From assembly GCF_001422285.1 (NCBI RefSeq), contig NZ_LMMO01000003.1, positions 139,297-203,296 of the forward strand: a DNA stretch of 64,000 bases, written 5' to 3'. Within the stretch, counting starts at the first letter, position 1. Each line of letters starts with the position of its first letter. A program made the position numbers and the translations under genes. The stretch is from Frigoribacterium sp. Leaf263. Its GTDB lineage: Bacteria; Actinomycetota; Actinomycetes; Actinomycetales; Microbacteriaceae. A model generated the notes under the pieces. The model saw nothing but the letters and a program-made list of their open reading frames with translations. It did not search any database and had not been told where the DNA came from. This document shows positions 48,647-57,720 of the stretch, piece after piece.

Positions 48647-49402
48647 CTAGGCCTTCCCGCGGAGGACGGCCTGCTTGACCTCGGCGATCGCCTGGGTCAC
48701 CTGGATGCCGCGAGGGCACGCCTCGGTGCAGTTGAAGGTCGTGCGGCAGCGCCAGACGCCCTCTTTGTCGTTGAGGATGTCGAGTCGGACCTGAGCGCCC
48801 TCGTCGCGCGAGTCGAAGATGAACCGGTGCGCGTTGACGATCGCGGCCGGCCCGAAGTACTGGCCGTCGGTCCAGAAGACCGGGCAGCTCGAGGTGCACG
48901 CGGCGCAGAGGATGCACTTGGTCGTGTCGTCGAAGCGGGCCCGCTGCGTGGCGCTCTGCAGGCGCTCCTTCTCCGGCTTGGAGGAGGCCATCAGGAACGG
49001 CTGGATCTCACGGTACGACTGGAAGAACGGCTCCATGTCGACGACGAGGTCCTTCTCGAGGGGCAGGCCCTTGATCGCCTCGACGTAGATCGGCTGCGTC
49101 AGGTCGAGGTCCTTGATGAGGGTCTTGCAGGCGAGGCGGTTGCGGCCGTTGATCCGCATGGCGTCCGAGCCGCAGATGCCGTGCGCGCACGAGCGGCGGA
49201 AGGTCAGCGAGCCGTCCTGCTCCCACTTGATCTGGTGCAGCGCGTCGAGCACGCGGTCGGTCGGCAGCACCTGGACGTCGAAGTCCTGCCAGCGCGGCTC
49301 GGAGTCCACCTCGGGGTCGAAACGCCGGATGATCAGCGTCGCGGTGAAGGTGGGGACGGCGTCGGCCCCGGCGGGGGCGTTCTCGAGGACAGCGGTGCTC
49401 AT
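48647..49402 (-). CDS. sdhB: Succinate dehydrogenase iron-sulfur subunit
   Basis: Carries electrons from the flavoprotein to the membrane anchor of complex II. The 251-aa product has the 2Fe-2S cluster motif in RRSCAHGICGSDAMRING...LACKTL and the 4Fe-4S/3Fe-4S clusters in CILCAACTSSCPVFW and CTEACPRGI. It is the last gene of sdhCDAB, starting 1 base after sdhA. Confidence 0.97.
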   Translation of the reverse strand: MSTAVLENAPAGADAVPTFTATLIIRRFDPEVDSEPRWQDFDVQVLPTDRVLDALHQIKWEQDGSLTFRRSCAHGICGSDAMRINGRNRLACKTLIKDLDLTQPIYVEAIKGLPLEKDLVVDMEPFFQSYREIQPFLMASSKPEKERLQSATQRARFDDTTKCILCAACTSSCPVFWTDGQYFGPAAIVNAHRFIFDSRDEGAQVRLDILNDKEGVWRCRTTFNCTEACPRGIQVTQAIAEVKQAVLRGKA

Positions 49403-49403
49403 G

Positions 49404-51212
49404 TCAGTACTTCCGTTCCATCGGCTGGTAGTTCGTGATGACGACGGGCTTCGTGTCGAGGCGGATGTGGTCGCCGGCGAGCGACGAGTGCGGGTCGCCC
49501 GTCAGGTAGGCCATCGTGTGCACGAGCCAGTTCTCGTCGTCGCGTGTCGGGTAGTCCTCGCGGAAGTGCCCGCCGCGGCTCTCCTGGCGCGAACGCGCCG
49601 AGTACACGACGACCTCGGCGAGGTCGAGCAGGAACCCGAGCTCGATCGCCTCGAGCAGATCGGTGTTGAACCGCTTGCCCTTGTCCTGCACGCTGATGTT
49701 CTTGAACCGCTCCCGCAGATCGGCGATCACGTGCGTGACCTCGTCGAGGGTCTCTTCCGTGCGGAAGACCTGCGCGTTCCGGTCCATGCTGTCCTGCAGC
49801 TCCTTGCGGAGGGTCGCGATGCGCTCGGTGCCGGTCGCGGCGCGGACGTCGGCCACGAGCCCCCGGACGAAGCCCGCCGGGTCGTCGGGCAGCGGGACGA
49901 AGGGGGCGTCCCGGACGAACTCGACCGCGTTGTTGCCGGCGCGCTTGCCGAAGACGTTGATGTCGAGCAGCGAGTTCGTCCCGAGGCGGTTCGAGCCGTG
50001 CACGCTCACGCAGGCGCACTCGCCGGCGGCGTAGAGGCCCGGGACGACGGTCGTGTTGTCGCGCAGCACCTCGGCCTTGACGTTCGTCGGGATGCCGCCC
50101 ATCGCGTAGTGCGCCGTCGGGAGGACGGGGACGGGCTCGGTGTAGGGCTCGACACCGAGGTAGGTGCGGGCGAACTCGGTGATGTCGGGCAGCTTGGCGT
50201 CGATCACCGCGGGGTCGAGGTGGGTGATGTCGAGGTAGACGTAGTCCTTGTGCGGACCGGCGCCTCGGCCCTCGCGGATCTCGGTCGCCATGCAGCGGGC
50301 GACGATGTCACGAGGTGCGAGGTCCTTGATGGTGGGGGCGTAGCGCTCCATGAAGCGCTCGCCCTCGCTGTTGCGGAGGATGGCGCCCTCGCCGCGCGCC
50401 GCCTCGCTGAGGAGGATGCCGAGACCGGCGAGGCCGGTCGGGTGGAACTGGAAGAACTCCATGTCCTCCAGCGGCAGGCCCTTCCGCCAGATGATGCCGA
50501 CGCCGTCTCCCGTGAGGGTGTGCGCGTTCGACGTCGTCTTGTAGATCTTGCCGAAGCCCCCGGTCGCGAAGATGACGGCCTTGCCCTGGAAGACGTGCAG
50601 GTCGCCGGTCGCGAGCTCGTAGGCAATGACGCCGGCCGGGCGTTCTTCCCCGTCGATCTCGCCCATGATCAGGTCGAGGACGTAGAACTCGTTGAAGAAG
50701 TTGATCCCGTGCTTGACGCAGTTCTGGTACAGGGTCTGGAGGATCATGTGGCCGGTGCGGTCGGCGGCGTAGCAGGCGCGACGGACGGGGTTCTTGCCGT
50801 GCTCCGCCGTGTGCCCGCCGAAGCGACGCTGATCGATCTTGCCCTCGGGCGTCCGGTTGAAGGGCAGCCCCATGTTCTCGAGGTCGAGGACGGCGTCGAT
50901 GGCCTCCTTGGCGAGGATCTCGGCGGCGTCCTGGTCGACGAGGTAGTCGCCTCCCTTGACCGTGTCGAAGGTGTGCCACTCCCAGTTGTCGTCCTCCACG
51001 TTGGCCAGGGCCGCGGCCATGCCGCCCTGCGCGGCTCCGGTGTGCGAGCGCGTGGGGTAGAGCTTCGAGATGACGGCGGTGCTGGCGTTCGGACCGGCCT
51101 CGATGGCGGCCCGCATCCCCGCGCCTCCTGCTCCCACGATGACGATGTCGTGCTGGTGGTAGTGGATGCCGTCGACGATGGTGCTCTCAGGAGCGGGGGA
51201 AGGTGTGGTCAC
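49404..51212 (-). CDS. sdhA: Succinate dehydrogenase flavoprotein subunit
   Basis: Oxidises succinate to fumarate. The 602-aa product has the FAD fold [16 protein letters not shown], the covalent-FAD His in [17 protein letters not shown], and the active-site region [12 protein letters not shown]. The GTG start at 51212 has ggaaag upstream and precedes a 15-residue unconserved lead into the FAD domain; the frame stays open further but only antisense or out of family. Confidence 0.97.
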   Translation of the reverse strand: MTTPSPAPESTIVDGIHYHQHDIVIVGAGGAGMRAAIEAGPNASTAVISKLYPTRSHTGAAQGGMAAALANVEDDNWEWHTFDTVKGGDYLVDQDAAEILAKEAIDAVLDLENMGLPFNRTPEGKIDQRRFGGHTAEHGKNPVRRACYAADRTGHMILQTLYQNCVKHGINFFNEFYVLDLIMGEIDGEERPAGVIAYELATGDLHVFQGKAVIFATGGFGKIYKTTSNAHTLTGDGVGIIWRKGLPLEDMEFFQFHPTGLAGLGILLSEAARGEGAILRNSEGERFMERYAPTIKDLAPRDIVARCMATEIREGRGAGPHKDYVYLDITHLDPAVIDAKLPDITEFARTYLGVEPYTEPVPVLPTAHYAMGGIPTNVKAEVLRDNTTVVPGLYAAGECACVSVHGSNRLGTNSLLDINVFGKRAGNNAVEFVRDAPFVPLPDDPAGFVRGLVADVRAATGTERIATLRKELQDSMDRNAQVFRTEETLDEVTHVIADLRERFKNISVQDKGKRFNTDLLEAIELGFLLDLAEVVVYSARSRQESRGGHFREDYPTRDDENWLVHTMAYLTGDPHSSLAGDHIRLDTKPVVITNYQPMERKY

Positions 51213-51277
51213 GGTGCTTTCCGTCGGTGTGTGGTGCAGGGGAGTGTGGTCGAGGAGGCGCGGATCGGGCCGGGCGC

Positions 51278-51721
51278 CTACGAGCAGATCGAGGGCAGCA
51301 GATCGGCGGGGGCGCCGGCCGGGCACGGATCGAACGTGTAGATCACGAGGGTGCCGAGGGTCAGCAGCACGACCGACGACACGAGCAGCGCGCCGAGGAG
51401 GACCCGGCGGACCAGGGGCTTCGAGACGTAGTCGTTCACGATCGTCCGCATCCCGTTCGATCCGTGGATGAGCGCGAGCCAGAGGAGGAGCGTGTCGTAG
51501 ACCTGCCAGAACGGCGAGGCCCACTTGCCCGCCACGAAGGCGAAGTCGATGGCCTTGATCCCGCCCTCGGCGGCGAGCAGGTTGATGAAGAGGTGCCCGA
51601 AGATCAGGACGACGAGGACGACGCCGCTCGCCCGCATGTAGATCCAGCCCCATTTCTCGAGGTTCGAGCTGCGGGAGGCGGGGCGGGCCGACCGGGGGGC
51701 CTCGATGGTGTCGGTGGTCAT
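51278..51721 (-). CDS. sdhD: Succinate dehydrogenase membrane anchor subunit D
   Basis: A 147-aa protein with three membrane helices ([56 protein letters not shown]). The heme-ligand candidates are His in FGHLF and in LIHGSNG. It anchors SdhAB and binds quinone with SdhC. It starts 4 bases after sdhC and ends 65 bases before sdhA. Confidence 0.93.
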   Translation of the reverse strand: MTTDTIEAPRSARPASRSSNLEKWGWIYMRASGVVLVVLIFGHLFINLLAAEGGIKAIDFAFVAGKWASPFWQVYDTLLLWLALIHGSNGMRTIVNDYVSKPLVRRVLLGALLVSSVVLLTLGTLVIYTFDPCPAGAPADLLPSICS

Positions 51722-51725
51722 CGTG

Positions 51726-52178
51726 CTACTCCGAGAAGACGTTCATGAGGTGGCGGGGGGCGAAGCCGGCGAAGAGCACCGCGGCCACGCCGATCACGAT
51801 CCAGAAGAGGAGGCGCTGGTGCCTCGTGCCGGGGCCCCAGAAGTCGATGAGGATGATGCGCAGGCCGTTGAGGGCGTGGAACAGGATCGCCGCGACGAGC
51901 GCGGTCTCGCCGAGTCCCATGACGGGGTTCTTGTACGTGCCGATCACGGCGTTGTACGCCTCGGGGCTGATCCGCACGAGAGCCGTGTCGAGGATGTGCA
52001 CGAGCAGGAAGAAGTAGATGCTGACGCCGGTGATGCGGTGCAGGACCCACGACCACATGCCCTCGCGTCCGCGGTAGAGGGTGCCGACCAGGCGGTTCTT
52101 CCCGCGGGGCTCCCCGATCTCGGGTGCCCCCTGTCGCCCTGACGGTGAGGCCAGGGTTCCCGTCGACTGCTCGGCCAT
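51726..52178 (-). CDS. sdhC: Succinate dehydrogenase cytochrome b subunit C
   Basis: A 150-aa protein with a polar N-terminus of 45 residues, then the family motif SWVLHRITGVSIYFFLLVHI and two more helices, including ILFHALNGLRIILID (heme His). It is the first gene of sdhCDAB and forms the quinone site with SdhD. The ATG at 52178 has an aggag-like site upstream. Confidence 0.94.
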   Translation of the reverse strand: MAEQSTGTLASPSGRQGAPEIGEPRGKNRLVGTLYRGREGMWSWVLHRITGVSIYFFLLVHILDTALVRISPEAYNAVIGTYKNPVMGLGETALVAAILFHALNGLRIILIDFWGPGTRHQRLLFWIVIGVAAVLFAGFAPRHLMNVFSE

Positions 52179-52248
52179 GAGCTGCCCTCCTTGCGGACTG
52201 GGGCGGTCCGGCTGTCGTCGGAAGAGGACAGCCGTGTCCGCCGTATGT

Positions 52249-52271
52249 GTTCTCAGAACGTCCTCAGTCTA
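52249..52271 (-). promoter_or_regulatory. sdhCDAB promoter with adjacent palindrome
   Basis: On the minus strand the -10 box TAGACT (52271-52266) is followed by the 11-base palindrome GTTCTCAGAAC (52249-52259) at the predicted transcript start, a good position for a repressor. The leader to sdhC is about 80 bases. Confidence 0.5.
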
Positions 52272-52310
52272 TGTTCGAGGCCGCTCGCCCGGCGGACACG
52301 GCCGGTCCAA

Positions 52311-53495
52311 TTAGTTCGATGTCGAAAGACCGTGGGCGCGCGGGGCCTCGGCGGACCGCGGCCCGACCGGCAGCGCGGCGGCCATCGAGCGACGGGCGTC
52401 GGCGTAGTGCTCGAGCAGATCGTCGCCGAGGCGCTCCCACGTCCGCCCGACGACGGCCCGTCGTCCTGCCTCGCCGAGACGGGCGCGGAGCTCCGGCGCC
52501 TCCACGAGTCGGCGCACGGCTCGACGGAGCGAGTGGTCGTGACGGGGGTCGACGAGATAGCCGTCGACGCCGTGGCGCACGAGATCGAGAGGCCCGCCGG
52601 CCGCCGGGGCGACCACCGGCACCCCGCTGGCGTGCGCCTCCTGGATGGTCTGACCGAAGGTCTCGGTCGTCCCCGTGTGCACGAAGACGTCGAGCGACGC
52701 ATAGGCCGTCGCCAGGTCCGAGCCGTGCAGCGGCCCCGTGAAGACCGGGTCCAGGTGCCGCAGTCGCCGACGGAGCCCGGGCAGACTCGGGCCGCCGCCG
52801 ATGATCGCCAGTCGCATGCCCTCGACGCCCCGCAGGGCGGCGAGGCGGTCGAGCTCCTTCTCCGCGGCGAGACGACCGACGTACCCGACGACGACCTCGT
52901 CGGGGTCCGCCAGCGTGGCGCGGAACGCCGCCGTCGCGGGGGAGTGGCGGTGGTTGGGGTGGTAGCGGACCGAGTCGACGCCGCGCCCCCACGTCGCCAG
53001 CCGGTCCACGCCCACGGCCTCGAGATCCCGGCGCGACGCCGTCGAGGGCACGAGCGTCAGCGTCGCCTGCTGGTGGATCCGACGGACGAGGCGCCAGGCC
53101 AGGGAGGCGGTGGTCGCTCCGAGTCCGGACGTCGCCGCGTACCGGGCCACGTCGGTCTGGAAGACGGCGACGCTCGGGACGCCGAGTCGCGCCGCGGCCG
53201 AGATCGCCTGGGCACCGAGCAGGAACGGCGACGCCGCGTGCACCACGTCGGGGGCGAAGGCGGCGATGGCGCCCGCGACCGAGGGGTTGGGCAGCCCCAC
53301 GGGGAACTGGCGGTAGGCGACCGAGGGAACCCGGTGCACCGGGAACCCGGCGTACGAGTCGTGGCCGCGCCCGGCGGGCGCGATGACCAGTGCCTCGTGC
53401 CCCCGGGCCGCGAGGTGGTCGAGCACCCGGAGGACGCTCGTCGTCACCCCGTTGACGGTGGGGAGGAAGCTCTCGGTCACGACGACGACTCTCAA
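52311..53495 (-). CDS. GT4 family glycosyltransferase, probably GDP-mannose-dependent
   Basis: A 394-aa GT-B enzyme. The N-terminal domain has MRVVVVTESFLPTVNGVTTS, the nucleotide-sugar domain has VGYVGRLAAEKELDRL, and ETFGQTIQEAHASGVPVVAP supplies the EX7E motif. The closest plan is MgtA/PimB-type mannosyltransferases of actinobacterial lipomannan or phosphatidylinositol mannoside synthesis. The divergent manC gene, which supplies GDP-mannose, supports that. The start is taken as the TTG at 53495 because it gives the family N-terminus with gaggag 7 nt upstream; an ATG at 53585 would add 30 unconserved residues. Confidence 0.85.
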   Translation of the reverse strand: MRVVVVTESFLPTVNGVTTSVLRVLDHLAARGHEALVIAPAGRGHDSYAGFPVHRVPSVAYRQFPVGLPNPSVAGAIAAFAPDVVHAASPFLLGAQAISAAARLGVPSVAVFQTDVARYAATSGLGATTASLAWRLVRRIHQQATLTLVPSTASRRDLEAVGVDRLATWGRGVDSVRYHPNHRHSPATAAFRATLADPDEVVVGYVGRLAAEKELDRLAALRGVEGMRLAIIGGGPSLPGLRRRLRHLDPVFTGPLHGSDLATAYASLDVFVHTGTTETFGQTIQEAHASGVPVVAPAAGGPLDLVRHGVDGYLVDPRHDHSLRRAVRRLVEAPELRARLGEAGRRAVVGRTWERLGDDLLEHYADARRSMAAALPVGPRSAEAPRAHGLSTSN

Positions 53496-53661
53496 ACGGT
53501 GCTCCTCGGCTCGCGGTGAGCCCAGGCTGACGCCGCCGGGTGTCGTCCCCGCCTCGACGTCGTGGCCGACGGGTGGCGTCCGCATGAACGGCCGGGTGAG
53601 CGCCGGGGTGACCCGCGGGGTCGACGGCCGAGGGGAGCGCCGACCGACGCCCGGCGCTCAG

Positions 53662-53667
53662 TATGGT
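53662..53667 (+). promoter_or_regulatory. -10 box of a probable leaderless promoter for manC
   Basis: TATGGT is 7 nt before the ATG at 53675. Confidence 0.55.
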
Positions 53668-53674
53668 GGGGGGC

Positions 53675-54793
53675 ATGACGACCCAGGACAGCCTCGACCG
53701 GTTCTACAGCATCATCCCGGCCGGGGGGATCGGGTCGCGGCTGTGGCCCCTCAGCCGCGCCGACGCTCCGAAGTTCCTGCACGACCTCACGGGCAGCGGC
53801 TCGACCCTGCTGCGCGCGACCTGGGACCGCCTCGCGCCCCTCAACGGCGAGCAGCGCATCATGGTCGTCACCGGTCGGGCCCACCGTGCGGCCGTCGAGG
53901 GTCAGCTCCCCGCCCTCGAGGACCACAACGTCGTCCTCGAGAGCGAGCCGAAGGACAGCACCGCCGCCATCGGCCTCGCCGCCGCGATCCTCCGTCGGCG
54001 CGAGCCCGACGTCATCATCGGATCGTTCGCCGCCGACCACGTCATCGCCGACAGCCGCGGCTTCTCGCGAGCCGTCCGGGAGGCGATCGTCGTCGCCGAC
54101 GAGGGCTACATCGCCACCATCGGCATCACCCCCACCGAGCCCGCGATCGGCTTCGGCTACATCCACGTCGGCGGCGAGCTGACGGTCGAGGGCGCGCCCT
54201 CGGCCCGCATGGTCGAGTCCTTCGTCGAGAAGCCCGACCTCGAGACCGCCGAGGCCTACGTCGCGGGAGGCGACTACCTCTGGAACGGGGGGATGTTCAT
54301 CGCCCGTGCCGACCGCCTCCTGGAGCAGCTGGGGCAGACGAGCCCCGAGCTGCTCGCCGGCATCGAGGAGCTGGCCGAGGCATGGGACACCCCCCGCCGG
54401 GGTGCCGTGGTCGATCTCGTGTGGCCCGCTCTCGAGAAGATCGCCATCGACTACACGGTGGCCGAGCCCGCCGCCGCCGCGGGTCGCCTCGCGGTCATCC
54501 CCGGCGACTTCGACTGGGACGACGTCGGGGACTTCGCCTCCATCGCCAAGCTCCACTCGGGCGGACGCAAGAGCGACCTCGCGATCCTGGGCGAGAACGC
54601 CCGGGTGCTCGCGGACGCCTCGAGCGGCATCGTCGTCGCCGGCAGCGACCGGCTCATCTCGCTGATCGGCGTCAACGACATCATCGTCGTCGACACCCCG
54701 GACGCCCTCCTCGTGACGACGACGGCCAATGCCCAGCGCGTGAAATCGGTGGTGGACGCCCTGAAGCTCAGCGGTCGCAGCGACGTCCTCTAG
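53675..54793 (+). CDS. manC: Mannose-1-phosphate guanylyltransferase
   Basis: Makes GDP-mannose from GTP and mannose 1-phosphate. The 372-aa product has the pyrophosphorylase signature IIPAGGIGSRLWPLSRADAP, then SFAADHVI, FGYIHVGG, FVEKPD and WNGGMF. There is no C-terminal isomerase domain, so it is the monofunctional type. GDP-mannose feeds mannosylated envelope lipids, glycans or protein O-mannosylation, consistent with the divergent glycosyltransferase. The ATG at 53675 was preferred over 53663 because of the -10 box 7 nt upstream. Confidence 0.94.
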   Translation: MTTQDSLDRFYSIIPAGGIGSRLWPLSRADAPKFLHDLTGSGSTLLRATWDRLAPLNGEQRIMVVTGRAHRAAVEGQLPALEDHNVVLESEPKDSTAAIGLAAAILRRREPDVIIGSFAADHVIADSRGFSRAVREAIVVADEGYIATIGITPTEPAIGFGYIHVGGELTVEGAPSARMVESFVEKPDLETAEAYVAGGDYLWNGGMFIARADRLLEQLGQTSPELLAGIEELAEAWDTPRRGAVVDLVWPALEKIAIDYTVAEPAAAAGRLAVIPGDFDWDDVGDFASIAKLHSGGRKSDLAILGENARVLADASSGIVVAGSDRLISLIGVNDIIVVDTPDALLVTTTANAQRVKSVVDALKLSGRSDVL

Positions 54794-54830
54794 CTCTCGT
54801 CGGAGCGTTTCGTTTCGTCCCCGTTACACG

Positions 54831-54859
54831 TCGGTCCCGCTTGTGTAACGTCACGGCAT
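54831..54859. promoter_or_regulatory. Inverted repeat upstream of the BMP lipoprotein gene, operator candidate
   Basis: CGTTACAC and GTGTAACG are separated by 13 bases, about 100 bases before the gene start. Arms of 8 with that spacing suit a dimeric repressor, and TGTAAC could itself be part of a -10 region. A role in sensing nucleosides is inference. End positions are accurate to a few bases. Confidence 0.45.
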
Positions 54860-54955
54860 CATCACGCCGGGACGGTCATGAGCGCCCGTCGCAATGAGTA
54901 ACCTGACAGCCATACGTGCCCGGCTCAGCTGTCGGGCTGCATCTTGGAGGACAAC

Positions 54956-56044
54956 TTGACTACAACTGCGCGCAAGGCCGTGCTCAGCGGTATCGCCCTG
55001 TTCGGCACCGCGGCGATCCTGGCCGGCTGTGCCTCGGCTCCCGAGGAGGCCGACGGCGGTTCGTCCGGCGCCGCCTCGAGCGACTTCGTCCCGTGCATGG
55101 TCTCCGACGCCGGCGGGTTCGACGACAAATCGTTCAACCAGCTCGGCTTCGAGGGTCTGACCGAGGCCGCCGAGGCCATCGGCGCCACTCCGAAGACCGT
55201 CGAGTCGGCCGATGAGACCGTCTACGACGCCAACCTGACGAACCTCGCCTCCGAGGGCTGCAACCTGATCGTGACGGTCGGCTTCGCGCTGTCCGACGCG
55301 ACCGGCACCGCGGCCGCGGCGAACCCCGACATCGACTACGCCACCATCGACGACGCGGCCAACGACGCCGACAACGTCCGCCCGATCACGTTCAACACGT
55401 CCGAGGCGGCGTTCCTCGCGGGCTACGCGGCGGCGAGCTTCTCGAAGACCGGCACCGTCGGCACCTTCGGCGGCATGCAGTTCCCGACCGTCACCATCTT
55501 CATGGACGGCTTCGCGGACGGCGTCGAGTACTACAACGAGCAGAAGGACGCCGACGTCAAGACGGTCGGCTGGGACGTCGCGAGCCAGACCGGCACCTTC
55601 ACCGGCGGCTTCGAGGCCGGCACGGTCGCCAAGCAGAGCGCGCAGACGCTCATCGAGCAGGGCGCAGACGTGATCCTCCCCGTCGGCGGACCGATCTACC
55701 AGAGCGCCGCCGAGGCGATCCGCGACTCGGGCGACGAGATCGTGCTGATCGGCGCCGACAGCGACACCTACGAGACCGACAGCGCCAACAGCGACCTGTT
55801 CCTCACCTCGGTGCTGAAGGGCATCAAGCAGGCGACGGACGACGTCGTGAGCCAGGCGGCCGACGGCGAGTTCACCAACGAGCCCTACGTCGGGACCCTC
55901 GAGAACGAGGGCGTCGGCATCGCCCCGTTCCACGACTACGAGGACCAGGTCGACGCCGGACTCCAGGGCGAGCTCGACGAGATCGAGGCCGGCATCATCG
56001 ACGGCTCCATCACGGTCGAGTCGCCTTCGGCACTCACCGAGTAA
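54956..56044 (+). CDS. BMP family nucleoside-binding lipoprotein
   Basis: Extracytoplasmic receptor for the ABC importer encoded downstream. The 362-aa product has a lipoprotein signal peptide (lipobox LAGC), an acidic linker, then the BMP/PnrA fold (VSDAGGFDDKSFNQLGFEGL, with the DDKSFNQ ligand signature). Characterised relatives bind purine or pyrimidine nucleosides, and the adjacent cdd, deoA and add support that. The start is the TTG at 54956, decided by ggagg 5 nt upstream; a TTG at 54944 is the alternative. Confidence 0.93.
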   Translation: MTTTARKAVLSGIALFGTAAILAGCASAPEEADGGSSGAASSDFVPCMVSDAGGFDDKSFNQLGFEGLTEAAEAIGATPKTVESADETVYDANLTNLASEGCNLIVTVGFALSDATGTAAAANPDIDYATIDDAANDADNVRPITFNTSEAAFLAGYAAASFSKTGTVGTFGGMQFPTVTIFMDGFADGVEYYNEQKDADVKTVGWDVASQTGTFTGGFEAGTVAKQSAQTLIEQGADVILPVGGPIYQSAAEAIRDSGDEIVLIGADSDTYETDSANSDLFLTSVLKGIKQATDDVVSQAADGEFTNEPYVGTLENEGVGIAPFHDYEDQVDAGLQGELDEIEAGIIDGSITVESPSALTE

Positions 56045-56083
56045 CGACGCACCTCCCGTCATCGATTAGCATCGACTGACCCA

Positions 56084-56120
56084 GGGCCGGGAGCGACGGT
56101 CACCCCGTCGCTCCCGGCCC
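56084..56120. terminator. Hairpin between the receptor and ABC ATPase genes
   Basis: Perfect 16-base arms (gggccgggagcgacgg and complement) flank a 5-base loop, with no T-tract. Placed inside an operon, it probably acts as a partial terminator or 3' stabiliser so that the receptor is made in excess over the membrane parts. Confidence 0.75.
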
Positions 56121-56199
56121 TCGCAACGCCCCCGGACGCACGCCGACCCGACGCGCCCCGGACCCCTTCCCATCACCCGACCCGAGGTGGACACCTGAG

Positions 56200-57720
56200 A
56201 TGAAGCTCGAACTCCGGGGCATCACGAAGCGATTCGGCGCACTCACCGCCAACGACCACATCAGCCTGACCGTCGAGCCGGGGGAGATCCACTGCCTCCT
56301 CGGTGAGAACGGCGCCGGCAAGTCCACGCTGATGAACGTCCTCTACGGCCTCTACCAGGCCGACGAGGGCGAGATCCTCCTCGACGACGTCGTCCAGGGG
56401 TTCGCGGGCCCCGGCGACGCGATGGCGGCCGGCATCGGCATGGTCCACCAGCACTTCATGCTCGTCCCCGTGTTCACCGTCGCCGAGAACGTCATGCTCG
56501 GACACGAGCAGACCCGGGCCGGCGGTCTGCTCGATCTGAACGCCGCCCGCGCGAAGGTGCGCGAGATCAGCAGCCGCTTCGGGTTCGACGTCGACCCCGA
56601 CGCTCTCGTCGAGGAGCTGCCCGTCGGCGTGCAGCAGCGGGTCGAGATCATCAAGGCGCTGTCGCGCGACGCGAAGGTGCTCGTCTTCGACGAGCCGACG
56701 GCGGTGCTCACGCCTCAGGAGACCGACGAGCTCATGGTGATCATGCGTCAGCTGCGCGACGCGGGCACCGCCATCGTCTTCATCACCCACAAGCTCCGCG
56801 AGGTGCGAGAGGTCGCGACCCGCATCACCGTCATCCGCCTCGGCAAGGTCGTCGGAGAGGCCGAGCCGAGCGCCTCGAACGCCGAGCTCGCCTCGCTCAT
56901 GGTCGGCCGGGCCGTCGAGCTGACCGTTCAGAAGTCGGAGGCCGTGCCGGGCGAGGCCGCGCTCGTCGTCGAGCGGCTGCGGGTCGTCGACCCCATCGGC
57001 CAGGTCGTCGTCGACGACGTCTCGTTCGAGGTGCGCCGGGGCGAGATCCTCGCGATCGCCGGTGTCCAGGGCAACGGCCAGACCGAGCTGACCGAGGCGA
57101 TCCTCGGCCTCCAGCCCCGGGTCGAGGGCCGCGTGTCTCTCGACGGCCGCGACATCACGGGCCGGAGCGTCCGCCAGGTGCTCGACGCCGGAGTCGGCTT
57201 CGTCCCCGAGGATCGCAACCAGGACGGCCTCGTCGGCGAGTTCACCGTCGCGGAGAACCTCATGCTCGACCGGTCGCAGTCCGGCCCGTTCGTCAAGCGC
57301 GGTTCGCTCAAGCTCGCTCAGCTGGCGGCGTTCGCGGTCGAGAAGGTCCGCGAGTTCGACATCCGCACCCAGGGCATCACCACCCCCGCCGGGCGGCTCT
57401 CGGGCGGCAACCAGCAGAAGGTCGTCCTGGCCCGCGAGCTCAGTCGCGACCTGCGGCTCTTCGTCGCGGCCCAGCCGACCCGGGGCATCGACGTCGGGTC
57501 GATCGAGTTCGTCCACAAGCGCATCGTCGAGACCCGGGATCGCGGCGTGCCCGTCATCGTCGTCTCCACGGAGCTCGACGAGGTCGCCGCACTGGCCGAC
57601 CGCATCGCGGTCATGTACCGCGGAACGATCGTCGGCATCGTGCCGGCGAGCACGCCCCGCGAGGTGCTGGGGCTCATGATGGCCGGCGAGATGCCGCAGG
57701 GAACGGAGCAGGCAGCGTGA
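56200..57720 (+). CDS. Nucleoside ABC importer, double ATPase subunit
   Basis: A 506-aa protein with two ABC domains. The first has Walker A GENGAGKST and LPVGVQQRVEIIKAL. The second has a degenerate Walker A (GVQGNGQTE) but an intact LSGGNQQKVVLARELSRD, as is normal for sugar/nucleoside (RbsA/NupA-like) ATPases. VHQHFMLVPVFTVAENVMLG is typical of the BMP-linked group. In the second domain the usual Asp-Glu Walker B reads LFVAAQPTRGID, so Ala replaces the acidic residue. The next permease starts within its stop (GTGA). Confidence 0.94.
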   Translation: MKLELRGITKRFGALTANDHISLTVEPGEIHCLLGENGAGKSTLMNVLYGLYQADEGEILLDDVVQGFAGPGDAMAAGIGMVHQHFMLVPVFTVAENVMLGHEQTRAGGLLDLNAARAKVREISSRFGFDVDPDALVEELPVGVQQRVEIIKALSRDAKVLVFDEPTAVLTPQETDELMVIMRQLRDAGTAIVFITHKLREVREVATRITVIRLGKVVGEAEPSASNAELASLMVGRAVELTVQKSEAVPGEAALVVERLRVVDPIGQVVVDDVSFEVRRGEILAIAGVQGNGQTELTEAILGLQPRVEGRVSLDGRDITGRSVRQVLDAGVGFVPEDRNQDGLVGEFTVAENLMLDRSQSGPFVKRGSLKLAQLAAFAVEKVREFDIRTQGITTPAGRLSGGNQQKVVLARELSRDLRLFVAAQPTRGIDVGSIEFVHKRIVETRDRGVPVIVVSTELDEVAALADRIAVMYRGTIVGIVPASTPREVLGLMMAGEMPQGTEQAA

